DNA of 64,000 nt from Lecanicillium sp. G3 (taxonomy: Eukaryota; Ascomycota; Sordariomycetes; Hypocreales; Cordycipitaceae): the NCBI GenBank assembly GCA_037575805.1, contig JAZHPD010000095.1:1-64000 (forward strand), written 5' to 3'. A program made the position numbers and the translations under genes. Under the pieces are notes generated by a model. It ran no database searches. It worked only from the letters and a program-made list of their open reading frames with translations, and had not been told where the DNA came from. Shown in pieces: positions 42,374 through 53,800 of this stretch (position 1 is its first letter; each line of letters starts with the position of its first letter).

Positions 42374-42493
42374 CCTGTCCCTTTATTTTTCTCTTTTCCA
42401 TCCCCATCCTGCAAATCCGTCATAACGCTTTTACGACTTTTCTTCTTTAATCAATTGCATTTATCTGCATTTTTCAATTCAAATCTAATCAAA

Positions 42494-43132
42494 ATGGTAT
42501 GGCTCTACACGCTATTCGAATGGAAGTGACGGGGGAAAAGGGCTTTGCGCAGGGAACTGAGGTCTTGCGACAAGCCCCTATGCGACTTTGACCAATATCC
42601 AAACTGTGCAAAGTGCACCTCTCCGACTCGCATCACATCACAACAGGCGGAAGCGAAAAGACGGAAGACTGACTGAACGTTTACAGGCCACCTCCATCCG
42701 TTCCATCCGCGCCCTCGCCCCCCTCCTCGACCGCGTGCTCGTCCAGCGCGTCAAGGCCGAGGCCAAGACGGCCAGCGGCATCTTCCTCCCCGAGAGCTCC
42801 GTCGAGAAGCTCAACGAGGCCAAGGTCATCGCCGTCGGACCCGGCGCGCTCGACAAGGCGGGCGCCCGGCTGCCCATGGGCGTGGCGGTCGGCGACCGCG
42901 TGCTGATTCCGCAGTTTGGCGGCTCGCCGGTCAAGGCGGGCGAGGAGGAGTACCAGCTCTTCCGCGACAGCGAGTGCGTTTAACCCTCCGTATACTCCCT
43001 CGTGCCTGTGCATCATCTTGAAAGATCTGTTCTGGGTGATGCTATCCGCTAAAACAAAAAGGCCGAGGCTTTGCTTCTAGAGACATGCTAACAAATACCA
43101 ACAGGATCCTCGCCAAGATCCGCGAAGAGTAA
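42494..43132 (+). CDS. HSP10: HSP10, mitochondrial chaperonin-10
   Basis: Lid of the mitochondrial Hsp60 folding chamber. Three exons: 42494-42496, 42687-42973 and 43105-43132, giving 105 aa. The first coding exon is only the ATG, followed by a 190-nt intron with a GTATGG donor and TTTACAG acceptor. Exon 2 begins ATSIRSIRALAPLLDRVLVQR. The mobile-loop region (EAKTASGIFLPES) and the PQFGGSPVK stretch are canonical. The last joint restores FRDSEILAKIREE, the family's C-terminus; without it the frame would stop at SECV. The N-terminus has a few basic residues, as usual for this non-cleaved import signal. Confidence 0.95.
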
Positions 43133-44468
43133 ACGGATGCTTGAATACCAAGGATTGGGAAAATTAAACGGGATTTTCACGAATTTCTGCGAAGAGGAAC
43201 CAGACGGCAATATACCCCCACGAACCGCGAAATGAAAAACCCGAAAGCTCCCCCTTCATACGCGGGGGCAAATCCAAAAAAACATACACAAAAACGGAGG
43301 GAAAAAAAGATATATAATGGGTGTACTATATGTTGTACAATAACTTAGAAAAAAATTGAAGGGGGGAGGGGGCCCTTGTACGAGTTGAGAGATGTATCAA
43401 ACAAACAGCAACACAACTTCAAAGAGAAAAGGGGAACAAGACAGACTGAGAGTATGTGTGTAAACCATGTACATGCATATGCGACAGGATCTTCTGTAGA
43501 AGCAAAGCAATATAAATCTCCGCTCTTACAACTTTTTATCCTTATTTTCTGGTTGGGTGTCTCCATCTGGAAATGATTGCGAATATCGTTTCAATACACC
43601 TTATCCCGCAGATGCCGTGTAACTACGAAGAGAACAGCGAATGTAAAAAAGTGACTGGGCTCGGCTCCGGACGTGAGTTTCAGGGGCACGTCGACGAATA
43701 GAGCTGGCTGCATATTATTGGTCTGCGTATTGATGCCCTCTTCCTACGGGGGAACGGGGGATGATTTTCAAAGGACAGACAGCAGAACATAAGCACAAAG
43801 CAGCAGGCATGTTTCGCACCGCGCAGAATAATGAAATTACATTATCCACGAGGTGACACAAGAGAGGGGTGGGGAAGAGCAGAAAAAAAAACACACGCAA
43901 CGTTTGTGCAACCAACAGCCCATTCCCAGGCGCCGAAGCTGCATTGTTTTAACGTTTCATGTTCCTGGAACGTGGGGGAGCGGCGCGTTGGGGGAACCTT
44001 GGAGCTTTAGTTGGTTGGTTCGCTTTTGGCAAATGAAGGGTTCTCCTGTCGTCCCGTTTGTGTGACGGGCGGACAGAGAGAGAAAGATAGGGCGATTGTA
44101 TGTAAGTGACGGGGCTGAGCGAGTGAGCACAGCAACGACGGGGGAAGGATATAAAGTACAGCTGTACGCGCGCTGTCAGATGGGAAGAAGTTCTGTATAA
44201 AGCAGCTTACTGGACGCTGGACGCTCTTTTCAAAGTTCCGCTTTGCTCATTCACTTTCCATTCGTTCACTCCTTACCAGCACTTTACGTTGATTCACACG
44301 CGACTGCAAACGGCGGGCTGTTTACATAGTCCTGCTCGCGTTCCCTCCCCATCACCTTTTTCACCCCTCGCTCCTTTTACAAAACCTCTTCTTCTTCTTC
44401 GTCTCTCTTTCGTTTGCTGATTATTGGAATTTGCCTTTTTCTTCTTTTACCTTTGCGCCACAGGAAAC
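43133..44468. other. Intergenic, HSP10 to AA9 gene
   Basis: This 1.3-kb stretch has no supported gene. It contains one GTAACTA copy (43619-43625) and two TATA-like sites of the downstream gene, followed by a pyrimidine-rich leader from about 44300. Confidence 0.55.
44150..44201 (+). promoter_or_regulatory. Candidate TATA boxes of the AA9 gene
   Basis: TATAAA occurs at 44150-44155 and again at 44196-44201, 268-319 bp upstream of the ATG. A long pyrimidine-rich leader follows. Either could be used. Confidence 0.4.
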
Positions 44469-46209
44469 ATGATGAAGTTTGCTGCTTCTGCCCTCCTCGC
44501 GCTGGCCTCGGCCGCCAACGCGCACTCCCTCTTCACCACGCTCTACGTGAATGACAAGAACCAGGGCGACGGGACGTGTGTGCGCATGCCCAAGGACGGG
44601 TCTACGGGGACGTCGCCGATTTATCCCATCACCGGCGACGCAATGGCCTGCGGTATGTTTTTTGCTTCCCCGCCGTCCCCCCTTCTGTGTCACTCACTTG
44701 CACAATTACTCTCGCTCTCTTTTTTTTTTTGCGCGTTTTGATGTTCTCCCCTTCCCCCCTCCCCTACGTTTTGTATAGGAGACTGACACGTCTACGTCCA
44801 CAGGCTACGGCGGCAGAGACCCCGTTCCGTTCGTGTGCCCGGCCCCCAGCGGCGCGAAGCTCACCTTTGAGTGGCGCCTCTGGCCCGATGCCAGCGCCCC
44901 GGGCTCCATCGACCCCGGCCACCTGGGGCCTTGCGCCGTCTACGTCAAGAAGATGGACGACATGTTCCCCGGCTCTTCCTCCTCGGCCTCCTCTGACGGC
45001 TCCTCCTCGAAGGGCGCAACCACCGCCGCCGGCCCCGGCTGGTTCAAGATCTGGGAGGACGGCTACGACAGCAGCACCAAGGAATGGTGCGTCACCCGCC
45101 TCGTCCGCAACAACGGCCTCATGTCCGTCAACCTGCCCACCGGCCTCGCGCCGGGCTACTACCTCGTCCGCCCGGAGATCCTCGCCCTGCACTTTGCCCG
45201 CCGCGGCGACCCGCAGTTCTACATCGGCTGCGCGCAGGTCTTCGTCCAGGGCGGGCCCGACGCGCAGACTCCCGTCCCGGAAAAGTACAGCGTCAGCATC
45301 CCCGGGTACGTCTCCGCCGACACGCCCGGTCTCGGGTACGACATCTACAGGGACCAGCTGCCGCCGTACCCGATGCCCGGGCCGGAGGTGTACATCCCCA
45401 CCGCTCCCGAGTCCTCCTCCTCCTCTCGCTCCTCCTCTTCCCCCTCGTCGGCAAGCGCCAAGAAGCTGAGCCAGGTCTCGCTGGCCAAGGGCGCGGTGCC
45501 GGACACGTGCATCCTGAAAAACGACAACTGGTGCGCCAAGGAGGTGAAGCCGTTCAGCGACCAGGACGGGTGCTGGGCGGGCGTCAAGGACTGCTACGAC
45601 CAGAGCAAGCAGTGCTGGAGCTCTGCGCGCGCGAGCGGCTCGCAGAACTGCTACACCTGGAGCGACTACTGCAGCGCCATGAACGACCAGTGCGAGAGGC
45701 GCGAGTTTGACGGGCCGCGCAAGTTTGAGGGCAAGGAGAAGTTTGCGGTGACGTGGGACAGCATCCCGGCGCCGTGGGGGTTTGAGACCTTCAACACCAC
45801 AGAGGTCGGATCCGGCAGCGAGGCGATTGTGTCGTCGGCTTCGTCTGCAGAGAACACGCCGACGTCGACGGCAAGGTCAGTTTCCGCCGCTTCGCCTATC
45901 CTGTCGACTGCTACATCGTTGTCGTCTTCTCCGACTGCCGTGTGGTCTACTTCCGTCCGCCCACCTCGCAAGACGCCGACGACCACCACCGTCACCGCGC
46001 AGCAGCCCAAGGGCACGTTTGGCCCCGACGGCAACCGCAGCAGCGGGCTGGTCCAGGTCTCGACGCACGGCAAGTGCGGTCCCGAGTTCGGGCAGACGTG
46101 CGAGGGCAGCGCGTTTGGCGACTGCTGCTCGGCGAACGGGGAGTGCGGGAGCAAGACGCGGCACTGCGCGTGCGGGTGCGTGGCCGGGTTCGGAAAGTGC
46201 TGGGAGTGA
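44469..46209 (+). CDS. AA9 lytic polysaccharide monooxygenase with C-terminal chitin-binding domain
   Basis: Copper enzyme that oxidatively cleaves cellulose or other polysaccharides; secreted. Exons are 44469-44652 and 44804-46209, giving 529 aa. The signal peptide (1-18) ends so that His19 becomes the mature N-terminus, required for the copper brace. The second copper histidine is His101 (PGHLGP), and Tyr201 lies in QFYIGCAQ. His191 and Gln199 are conserved second-sphere residues. A Ser-rich linker and a cysteine-rich segment (about 350-410) follow, then a Ser/Thr-rich stretch and a CBM18-like hevein module (483-529, eight cysteines including GDCCSANGECG). Most AA9 proteins carry CBM1 or none, so this domain is unusual. 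Confidence 0.9.
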
Positions 46210-47414
46210 AAGACGGGTTTCGTTTGTGACTGGGTTTTGGGTGATCAAGATTGTGAATATGTTGCTTTCGTGTACATGAATAAACGGAATACCTGTATCA
46301 TGGGCTCTTCTTAATGCCATCTGGGTGATGGTTGGTCCACTAATAAGCGTGCCCGCGCCCCCCTCTGCCTCCACAGTGCATGTCACGAACTGGCTCGTTC
46401 TGGATTCCGAAGCTGTCACAGGGAGATGGAGTACCGTTCGTTGACGCCGGGGGTTGCCTGGTAAATATCCTGCAGCCTGGCAGGCAACATCACCAAGACC
46501 TGGCGGTGGCGGTCGATGGCCAGACAGACAGACAACAGTGGAAGATGGGCGGTGTATCTGGTACGGATGGAGACGCGTGGACCTGGCGGCGCCAGCGAGT
46601 AGCATGTACCTGGCCCATCTGCTGATTGTGGGCTTCCAGCTAGTCGCCCAGAGCTAAACGGTCCAAGGTGGGCGGACTGACGTACTGTGAGGGTCGGGTA
46701 CTTGTGTTTTTGCGGGCGGACCAGTAGTTCGAGGAGGTACCGCGGTGACAAAGACACACAGAGAGCTGTAGGACCATGGGAGGTAGGTGTCGGCTGTCTT
46801 GGACGAGAAGGCAACGGACATGTGTCATCGTCATCTATTTCCGAATCTTCCTTTCTGCATTACTTTTCAGCCCAACACTGATATTATCTTCTTGATCGGA
46901 TACTTTATTAGGCAAAGCTCATCTTCCTCTGGCATCTGTCCAGTACTGTTTCCCTGCTGCCACCGCCACGCTAGCCTCCCGCCACTCTTGCGCGCCACAC
47001 CACCGCCACAGCTCTCCCACTGAACAGGCCAGCCTGCCTTCCCCACGGGTCCGCTTCCTCCCCTTCACCCTTTCCCGTCCGAAACTCTACATTGGAGAAA
47101 ATCCCCCCTCCGTCATCGCCAGGATACAAGTGTCGGCCACCTCTCTTTTCCCCAGGCGTCGCTGTTGTTTTCTCGCTCTCAGCCACGCACCAACACCGAG
47201 TCCCGACAAGCACTTATCCGGACAACGCATCGGACCATAAACCAGAGCACCAGCAAAAAAGACCCGCCGCGACTTCTGGACATCGCCTTGCCGAGACATC
47301 TTCCCCGACCCGCCCCTCGCATAAACGCCTCGTTTCTTCGACGAGCACGCTTGGCCCGATTTCGCTGCTCTCCGCACCGGCTTTTTATTCTTCTTCCACA
47401 ACGATACCGCCACA
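46210..47414. other. Intergenic, AA9 to SEC4
   Basis: This 1.2-kb stretch has no supported gene. It holds the SEC4 promoter and a pyrimidine-rich leader from about 47000. Confidence 0.55.
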
Positions 47415-48309
47415 ATGGTGAACAACCGCAACTACGACTTTCTTGTATGGCCATCTCCTCCCCTCCTCCGTCCCGCGTCCCGCCCTGGTCCGCGACGTCT
47501 AGATGCATCTAGCTCTGCCCGCCCGCGCGCACCCCTAATGCGCTGGCCTCTTTGCCTGTTTGCAACTTGCGACCCCGCGACCGCAGGACGCTCGCAGCCG
47601 TTTGGACAAGTCATCCCGCTAACCGTGCGACTCTTTCTTTGCTACAGATCAAGCTCCTGCTGATAGGCGACTCGGGCGTCGGCAAGTCGTGCTGCTTGCT
47701 GCGCTTCAGCGAGGACTCCTTCACACCGTCGTTCATCACCACGATCGGCATCGACTTCAAGATCAGGACAATCGAGCTCGACGGCAAGCGCGTCAAGCTG
47801 CAGATCTGGGATACGGCCGGCCAAGAACGCTTCCGAACAATCACCACTGCCTACTACCGCGGTGCCATGGGCATCCTGCTCGTCTACGATGTCACCGACG
47901 AGCGCTCCTTCAACAGTATGTCGCGAGATCCCAGGGCGCTCAGCGCCACCAAACGTCTCGAGGACATATCCAAAAGCAGCTAACACACATAGACATCCGC
48001 ACCTGGTTCCAAAACGTGGAGCAACACGCCACCGAGGGCGTCAACAAGATCCTCATCGGCAACAAGTGCGACTGGGAGGACAAGCGCGTCATCTCCGAGG
48101 AGCAAGGCCAGGCCCTGGCCGACGAGCTCGGCATCCCCTTCCTCGAGGTCTCGGCAAAGAGCAACATCAACATTGACAAGGCCTTCTACAGCCTCGCCGC
48201 CGACATCAAGACGCGACTCATCGATAGCTCCAAGAACGAGGCTGGCTCCTCTGGCGGCGTCAACGTCGGCGACAAGTCGGAAGGCGGCATGGGTAGTAAA
48301 TGCTGCTAA
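47415..48309 (+). CDS. SEC4: SEC4-type Rab GTPase
   Basis: Small GTPase that drives post-Golgi secretory vesicles to the growing tip or plasma membrane. Exons are 47415-47444, 47648-47915 and 47993-48309, giving 204 aa. G motifs: GDSGVGKS (P-loop), TIGIDFK (switch I), WDTAGQERF, GNKCDW (NKxD) and SAK. The Sec4/Rab8 identity comes from the start MVNNRNYDFLIKLLLIGDSGVGKSCC. The C-terminus GSKCC gives two cysteines for prenylation. The second intron (47916-47992) has a GTATGT donor, and the open frame reads into it before its own stop. Confidence 0.95.
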
Positions 48310-48943
48310 GCTCAACCGGAGGCTAGGAAATGGGAGGCAGGAGTCGACGGGATATGCTGGATAAGAAGCGAGACGACGATAATTTGAGCAAGGATAGAAG
48401 GAAGAATGAGGAAACGAGACCACTCCCGCCTCTGGACAGCAAAGCGAGGACGTTTCAAACACGCAACACTTTACACAAACCCAACCAACACCACAACTAC
48501 TACCAACCACCACCACACCACCACTACGCTACACTATCCCCCGATTTCAGCGTGCCAAAGGGAAATATGGCACGCAAAACAACCGAGAGCCTTTTATGTT
48601 AGTTTTTACTATTTTTTACATCTTGTTTGGCTTGCCTTTTGATTATGCAGTTGGTGATGCGGGCTGGTTAAGTCATTGCCAAGCTGCTGGTACAATGTTA
48701 TTGGTACAAGCTTTCCGTTTGCGAATGCTTCTTTTTTTCTTTTGTGATGTGTGAATTGTAGGCTTAACATGGTATCTATCCTTTTTGGTTCTTGGTATTA
48801 CATATATTACAGAAATGTACATTATTTAGGACGTGGCGCTGCACAAATGCAAGGCGGCCGCAAGAGACAACCGTAGGAGACAAGTGCAGCGGCACATGCC
48901 TTCGTCCAGCAGAAGACAGGCTTGCACGCCACAGCACATCGCT
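48310..48943. other. Intergenic between convergent SEC4 and 50445-48944
   Basis: Here 634 bp form the two 3' regions; CAC/CCA-rich sequence occurs at 48475-48530. No gene is seen. Confidence 0.6.
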
Positions 48944-50445
48944 CTACCAGTCAATCACTTCAGTCCGCACAGCGTGCCGCTCATCTGCGTCCCGCCCGGA
49001 GCCCTCCCGCAGCCACCGCCCATTCCAGTATCGGTGGAAGCGGCGCGCCTCGCCCTCGTCCGCGAACGCGGCGACGAAGCGCCGCAGCACCGCGCCCTCC
49101 ATGTACCGCGCCGTACGGGCGGCCGCGCGCCGCGACGGCGGGACGGGAGCGGCCTGCTTCTCTGGCTCTTCGTGCTCCGCCGCATCGCCCTCCTCGTCGA
49201 CATCCCGTTCTTCGTCTTGCAGTTCCGTGGTCGGTATCTCCTCCTCCGTCGTCGTCCCGGTATTGGGCTCTTCCCCTGCCGGCGGTGCCAGCGCGGCAGA
49301 CACGTCTCCCCCGAGCGCGTGCAGCCTCACCTCTGCCCACGCCGCGCCCGTCCGCCTGCCCTCTTCGCTGACCGCTGCGGCCACGACCTCGGGCGCCGCG
49401 AGCGGCGACACCTCGAGCAGCACGAGCGCCGGCTGCTCGCCCAGCCCGTCGTCGGCCACCATCTGCGCGACCCTCTTCGCCCACGGCGACACGGCAACGC
49501 GGCTGTGGCTCACCACGATGTTCTGCGTGCCCGCCGCCGCGGTGAAGAGCGACGCCTCCTCCTCCATGCTCTCGGGCGTGGCGTTGGGCCCGTGCAGCTC
49601 CCGGGGCGTCTCGCTCTGCCAGAGGCCCGTGGCGGAGCGCGCGCGATGGCCGGCGAGCGCGTGCAGGCGCTTGAAGCGCTCGGCGTAGGCGTGCGCCGCG
49701 AGGGACGAGGAGAATGTGAGGTGGTAGCTTCCGGTGGGCTCGAGGGTTATCGTGTCGCGGGCTTTCTGGACTGCAGGTGACACATTAGCTTATTGGCTCT
49801 GCGTTAGAGGAAGGAGTGTGTAACGGGGGGTAACGCACTCTTCTTTATGGAGGCGTTCCATTTCGATAGGTCGCTCTCTGCTATGCGGTAAAAGTCGGAT
49901 GCGTTGAGGTTCTTGCTCAGCCCGCTGATCGTGAGCATGAGATGTGAGGTCGGCACGCCCGTCTTCTTCCTCCCTCCTAGACGCTGCAGCGCCTCCGTAG
50001 ACATCGCGGCCACCGCATCATCGTCCTGCTCCGCTGCCGGCACCAGCGCCTCGTCCCTCGGTCCAGCAAACGGTCTCACGTCCACGGTCCCCAGCGTCGA
50101 CGCGCGCCTCTTCAGCAGCGGCCATTTCTGCAGCCCGCTCCCCGTGTCGTCCCTCGCGCTCTTCTTCGTCGCTGGTGCATCTTCGTCCATCGGGTAGTTG
50201 CCGTCGACAATGGCCCTTCGTCGCTCGCGCGCCGCCCAGCTCGCGGCGGCCGCTGCCGGGATCCTCCTATTTCGCATTCCGCCGTATTCGATTCCCTTGC
50301 GCCCCGGCGCGCTGGAGCCGTTTTGTTTCTTGCTGCTGTCGCGGCTGGGCGGCGGGCTCGCCCGTGTGGAAAGCAGTCGCCGCGCCGCCTGGGCGGGACA
50401 GCTGGGGGCCGCGCAGCGCAGGCGTGGCCATGTCGGATGCATCAT
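48944..50445 (-). CDS. Conserved-looking mitochondrial protein of unknown function
   Basis: I do not recognise a function. Exons are 50445-49839 and 49770-48944 (intron 49771-49838, GTGCGT donor), giving 477 aa. The N-terminus, MMHPTWPRLRCAAPSCPAQAARRLLST, is basic with an R-rich cleavage-like site, strongly suggesting mitochondrial import. The middle is acidic and disordered. HLMLTISGLSKNLNASDFYRIAESDLSKWN, spanning the joint with IKKIQKARDTITLEPTGSYHLTF, resembles one alpha/beta unit of an RNA-recognition motif, and a second one may sit at RRFVAAFADEGEARRFHRYWNGR. It could be a mitochondrial RNA-binding or translation factor. The gene shares a promoter gap with the ABC transporter. Confidence 0.75.
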
Positions 50446-50878
50446 ACAGGCGACGGTGGCCTATAATTCTCGGCAGCGCATCGGAATTATCGTTGTGCGT
50501 GTCGTAGCGTAGCTATTGGCAGTTGCGACATGGAAGAGGAGACGAGACCAAAAAAAGCACCAGGTCCTCTAAAGCAGTTTGCTCAGCGCCCCACCTCATC
50601 ACTCCTGGGCTGAGAACTGATACGTGACGTCTTTAAATGTCTTGCAGCATCTTGGTTTTGCAAACTAACTTCTTTCCTCCGCTCTTTACTTGATTCTATC
50701 TGTCAATTCGAATACCTATTTAGTAGCCCAACCGCCTGATGCAATAAAGGCACCAGTTGCGCGAGCTGTCCTGCCATGGGCTTTCGCACCTCAAATATGC
50801 GATGAACGCAGAGTCACGAATGCGCCCTTGCGACAACTGATTGCGGCCGACTGAATTCGGTTCTTTCGCACTTCAAAA
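50446..50878. other. Intergenic, divergent promoter region
   Basis: Here 433 bp separate the mitochondrial protein gene (-) and the ABC transporter (+). No gene is seen. Confidence 0.6.
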
Positions 50879-53800
50879 ATGAGCCTCGCGGTTGGCTATG
50901 GAAGTGTTGCTCTTGTAGCGACCCTCACGCTCCTGTGTCTGCGGGCCAGAACAAGTGGCAAATCGCAGAGGCTATCTCAAGACGAGAATGGGAGTGCCAA
51001 GCGCGAGTCAGAAAGCTCGCCGCGGGATATAATCAATGCAAAGGTGCTGATCAATGTCGCCGCGGCAATTGGAACTTCGACCGCTGTATTGGATACTATT
51101 TATTCCGCACGCCAGGCGCAATGGAGTCTGCCAGAGGCCGCAGCGCTGCCACACATCTGTGTATGGGTATGCAGACCACTTCTTATATGAAAGCGCAACA
51201 CATGCTGACGTGGTACCAGATTCTTATAAGCTTGCAAGTATTTCTCCTCTCGAATGAGGAAACAATACGCCCACGTTATATACAAGGTGCTTGCTGCGCC
51301 CTGTCTGCCACGGTTCTTCTCCTCCAAGCCGTATACCAGAGTGTTGCAGACCACCAGTATAGCGTGGACTGGAAAGCCTTTACCAGTGCCTCTGCAATTA
51401 TTCTGGCATGCATATCAATGCCGCGCCGCCCACCCCTATCTATCAACAACCAGCGCGTTGATCAGCAAGGCAGCGCTTCCATTATTTCATTGCTGTCCTT
51501 CTCCTGGTACCCGCTATACGAGGCATCGTTTTCAAAGCTTGAGAAGCTGAGCCCTCGAGATTTGCCTGCTGTGCCACCGCCGCAGCGTGTGGCGTCTAGC
51601 CAACGTGAATATAAACGTACGGATGCTGGCCCTCTCTTCTGGCGGCTGCTCCAGACCTGGAAAGGCGCGTTCGTTGTCCAATGGACACTTACTTTCGTTC
51701 ACAGCGTGTCCCAATTTTTCGGCCAATATATGCTATTGCAGCTACTGCGATGCCTGGAGCGCACATCTGGCAGTCAGCGCCCCCTTGTTCATGCTTTGGG
51801 CCTGGGTCTGGCGCTATTATGCGAGAACGTCTCTGCCGGATGGGTGACTTGGGTCACGCAGACCAAGCTTTGCATTCCTATGAATGCTTTGCTTAAAAGT
51901 ATGGTATTTGAAAAGATGACTCGCCGCAGAATTATTCAAGAAGTAGAGACAAAAGCAGAAGATGAAAGTGCACGGAAGCCAAATATGCAGTCCTTGCAGG
52001 GTCTAATGTCGAATGACTGGTATGTTATGTCACCAAGCTGCGCATAACTAGGACTAATAATTCGCAGTATATCTGTCGCCCAAGCCTGCGAGTTTGGTCA
52101 GCACTTTCCAAAAGCCGCCTTCAAAGTACTATTTGACGTCGCATATCTGATAAAGCTCATTGGCTTCAAGCATATCCTCATCGGGAGCATGTTTCCCCTT
52201 CTCCTCTTTCCAGTCTCGAAATCCCTATCTCGACAACATGCAGCCGCCAAAAGAGACTTATCTAAGGTACACAATGAGTTTTCCACGAATATGTCTGAGT
52301 TGCTCACGTACCTTCGCCAAATTCGCCTATCATCTTTGGAAGACATCTGGGAACGGCGAATTACGGATGTTCGAACCCAAGAGCTGCAGCAAATATGGAA
52401 GTGTGGCCTCATCCTGGCTATCTTGACCCTCGTTACAAATTTGGGCCCCGTCCTGCTCGTTTCCGTTTCCTTGTCGTCATTTGCCTGGGACGTCGGCTAT
52501 TTGAGTCCGTCGCTAGCATTTGCGTCTATTGGACTGTTCCGCACGCTTCACAGCACAATGCAAGAGGTTCCTGGCATGGTGGCAAATATGCAAGAATCAT
52601 TGGCAGCAAGTCGGCGCATTCAGGCATTTATTGATCAGCCGGAGAAAATGCCCCAGTCTGAATACTCACCATCATATTCTTTTGAAGATGCCACTTTGGC
52701 TTGGCCAAGCAGCGTATCTTCATCGGCATCAGTGCCGCAGTTTAAGCTGAGAAAAGTGAATTTGCACTTTCCCCGCAGTGCTCTTAGTGTCATTACTGGG
52801 AAAACGAGCTCTGGGAAGGGGCTCTTGCTCGCTGCACTGCTAGGGGAAGCTAGTATTGACCATGGCATTTTCAGGACACCGGTGTCATCGACTGTAGCTG
52901 AAAAGGCTGCATCAGAGAAGACCATAAGCGATGCTGCTATTGCGTATGTATCACAGCCGCCATGGATTGAGGATAGTACCATCAAAAGCAACATCATATT
53001 TGGGAGTGCATTCGATGAAGCGCGTTATACTTGTGTATTGCGCGCCTGCGCTCTTGAGAAAGACTTGAATGCGCTGGCTGAAGGAGACATGACGAGGGCA
53101 GGAATAAACGGGGGCGCCCTCAGCGGTGGGCAGAAATGGAGAGTCAGTCTCGCAAGAGCTCTGTATTCTTCTGCAAGTACCATCATTCTCGATGATGTGC
53201 TCAGTGCTGTTGACCCGCATGTTGCAAGATGGATATGCCACAACGCTCTCTCTGGTGATCTGGTACGGGGTCGGACGACTATAATTGTGACTCACCATCT
53301 GTCTCTTTGCAAGGATCTTGCAGCTTACATTGTTACAGTCGATGGTACCACCGCTTCTGGTCGCCTTGTCGTTCCCAGAAAGAGCCTGCAAACACCGCTC
53401 GGTATTGAAAGTATGCCGAGATCTGCTGCCAGCAGTCCACGGCAAGACGTTCCGGACTTCACTGAAAATGTGGAGGGAAACAATGCCGCTACAAGACGCT
53501 CCACTACACAGGTATTTCTGGCGTATCTCCTCGGCGGCGGCATCTGGTCTATCCTCTTGGCCATCTTCGCGACCTTTATTTGCCGACTTTTCGTGGGCGG
53601 AAATTCTTGGTGGCTATCCAAATGGACCTCAAATCACAACCTGGACAGTGATACCTTACGCTTCAATCTTCACGTTTATCTCGTCTTATCTGTCAGTAGC
53701 GCTGTGGCAACTGCAGTACATGCCCTTACCATTCAGGCAGTAAGCATTCGAGCGTCAAGAAGTTTGCTGCGAAAAGCTGTGCACAGCATCTTACATAGCC

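Larger units (their letters stand above)
41636..42493. other. Intergenic, kinase to HSP10
   Basis: This 858-bp stretch is AT-rich in its first half (kinase 3' region). No gene is seen. A GAGTGAGT tract lies at 42118-42190 and heat-shock-like sites before the HSP10 start. Confidence 0.6.
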
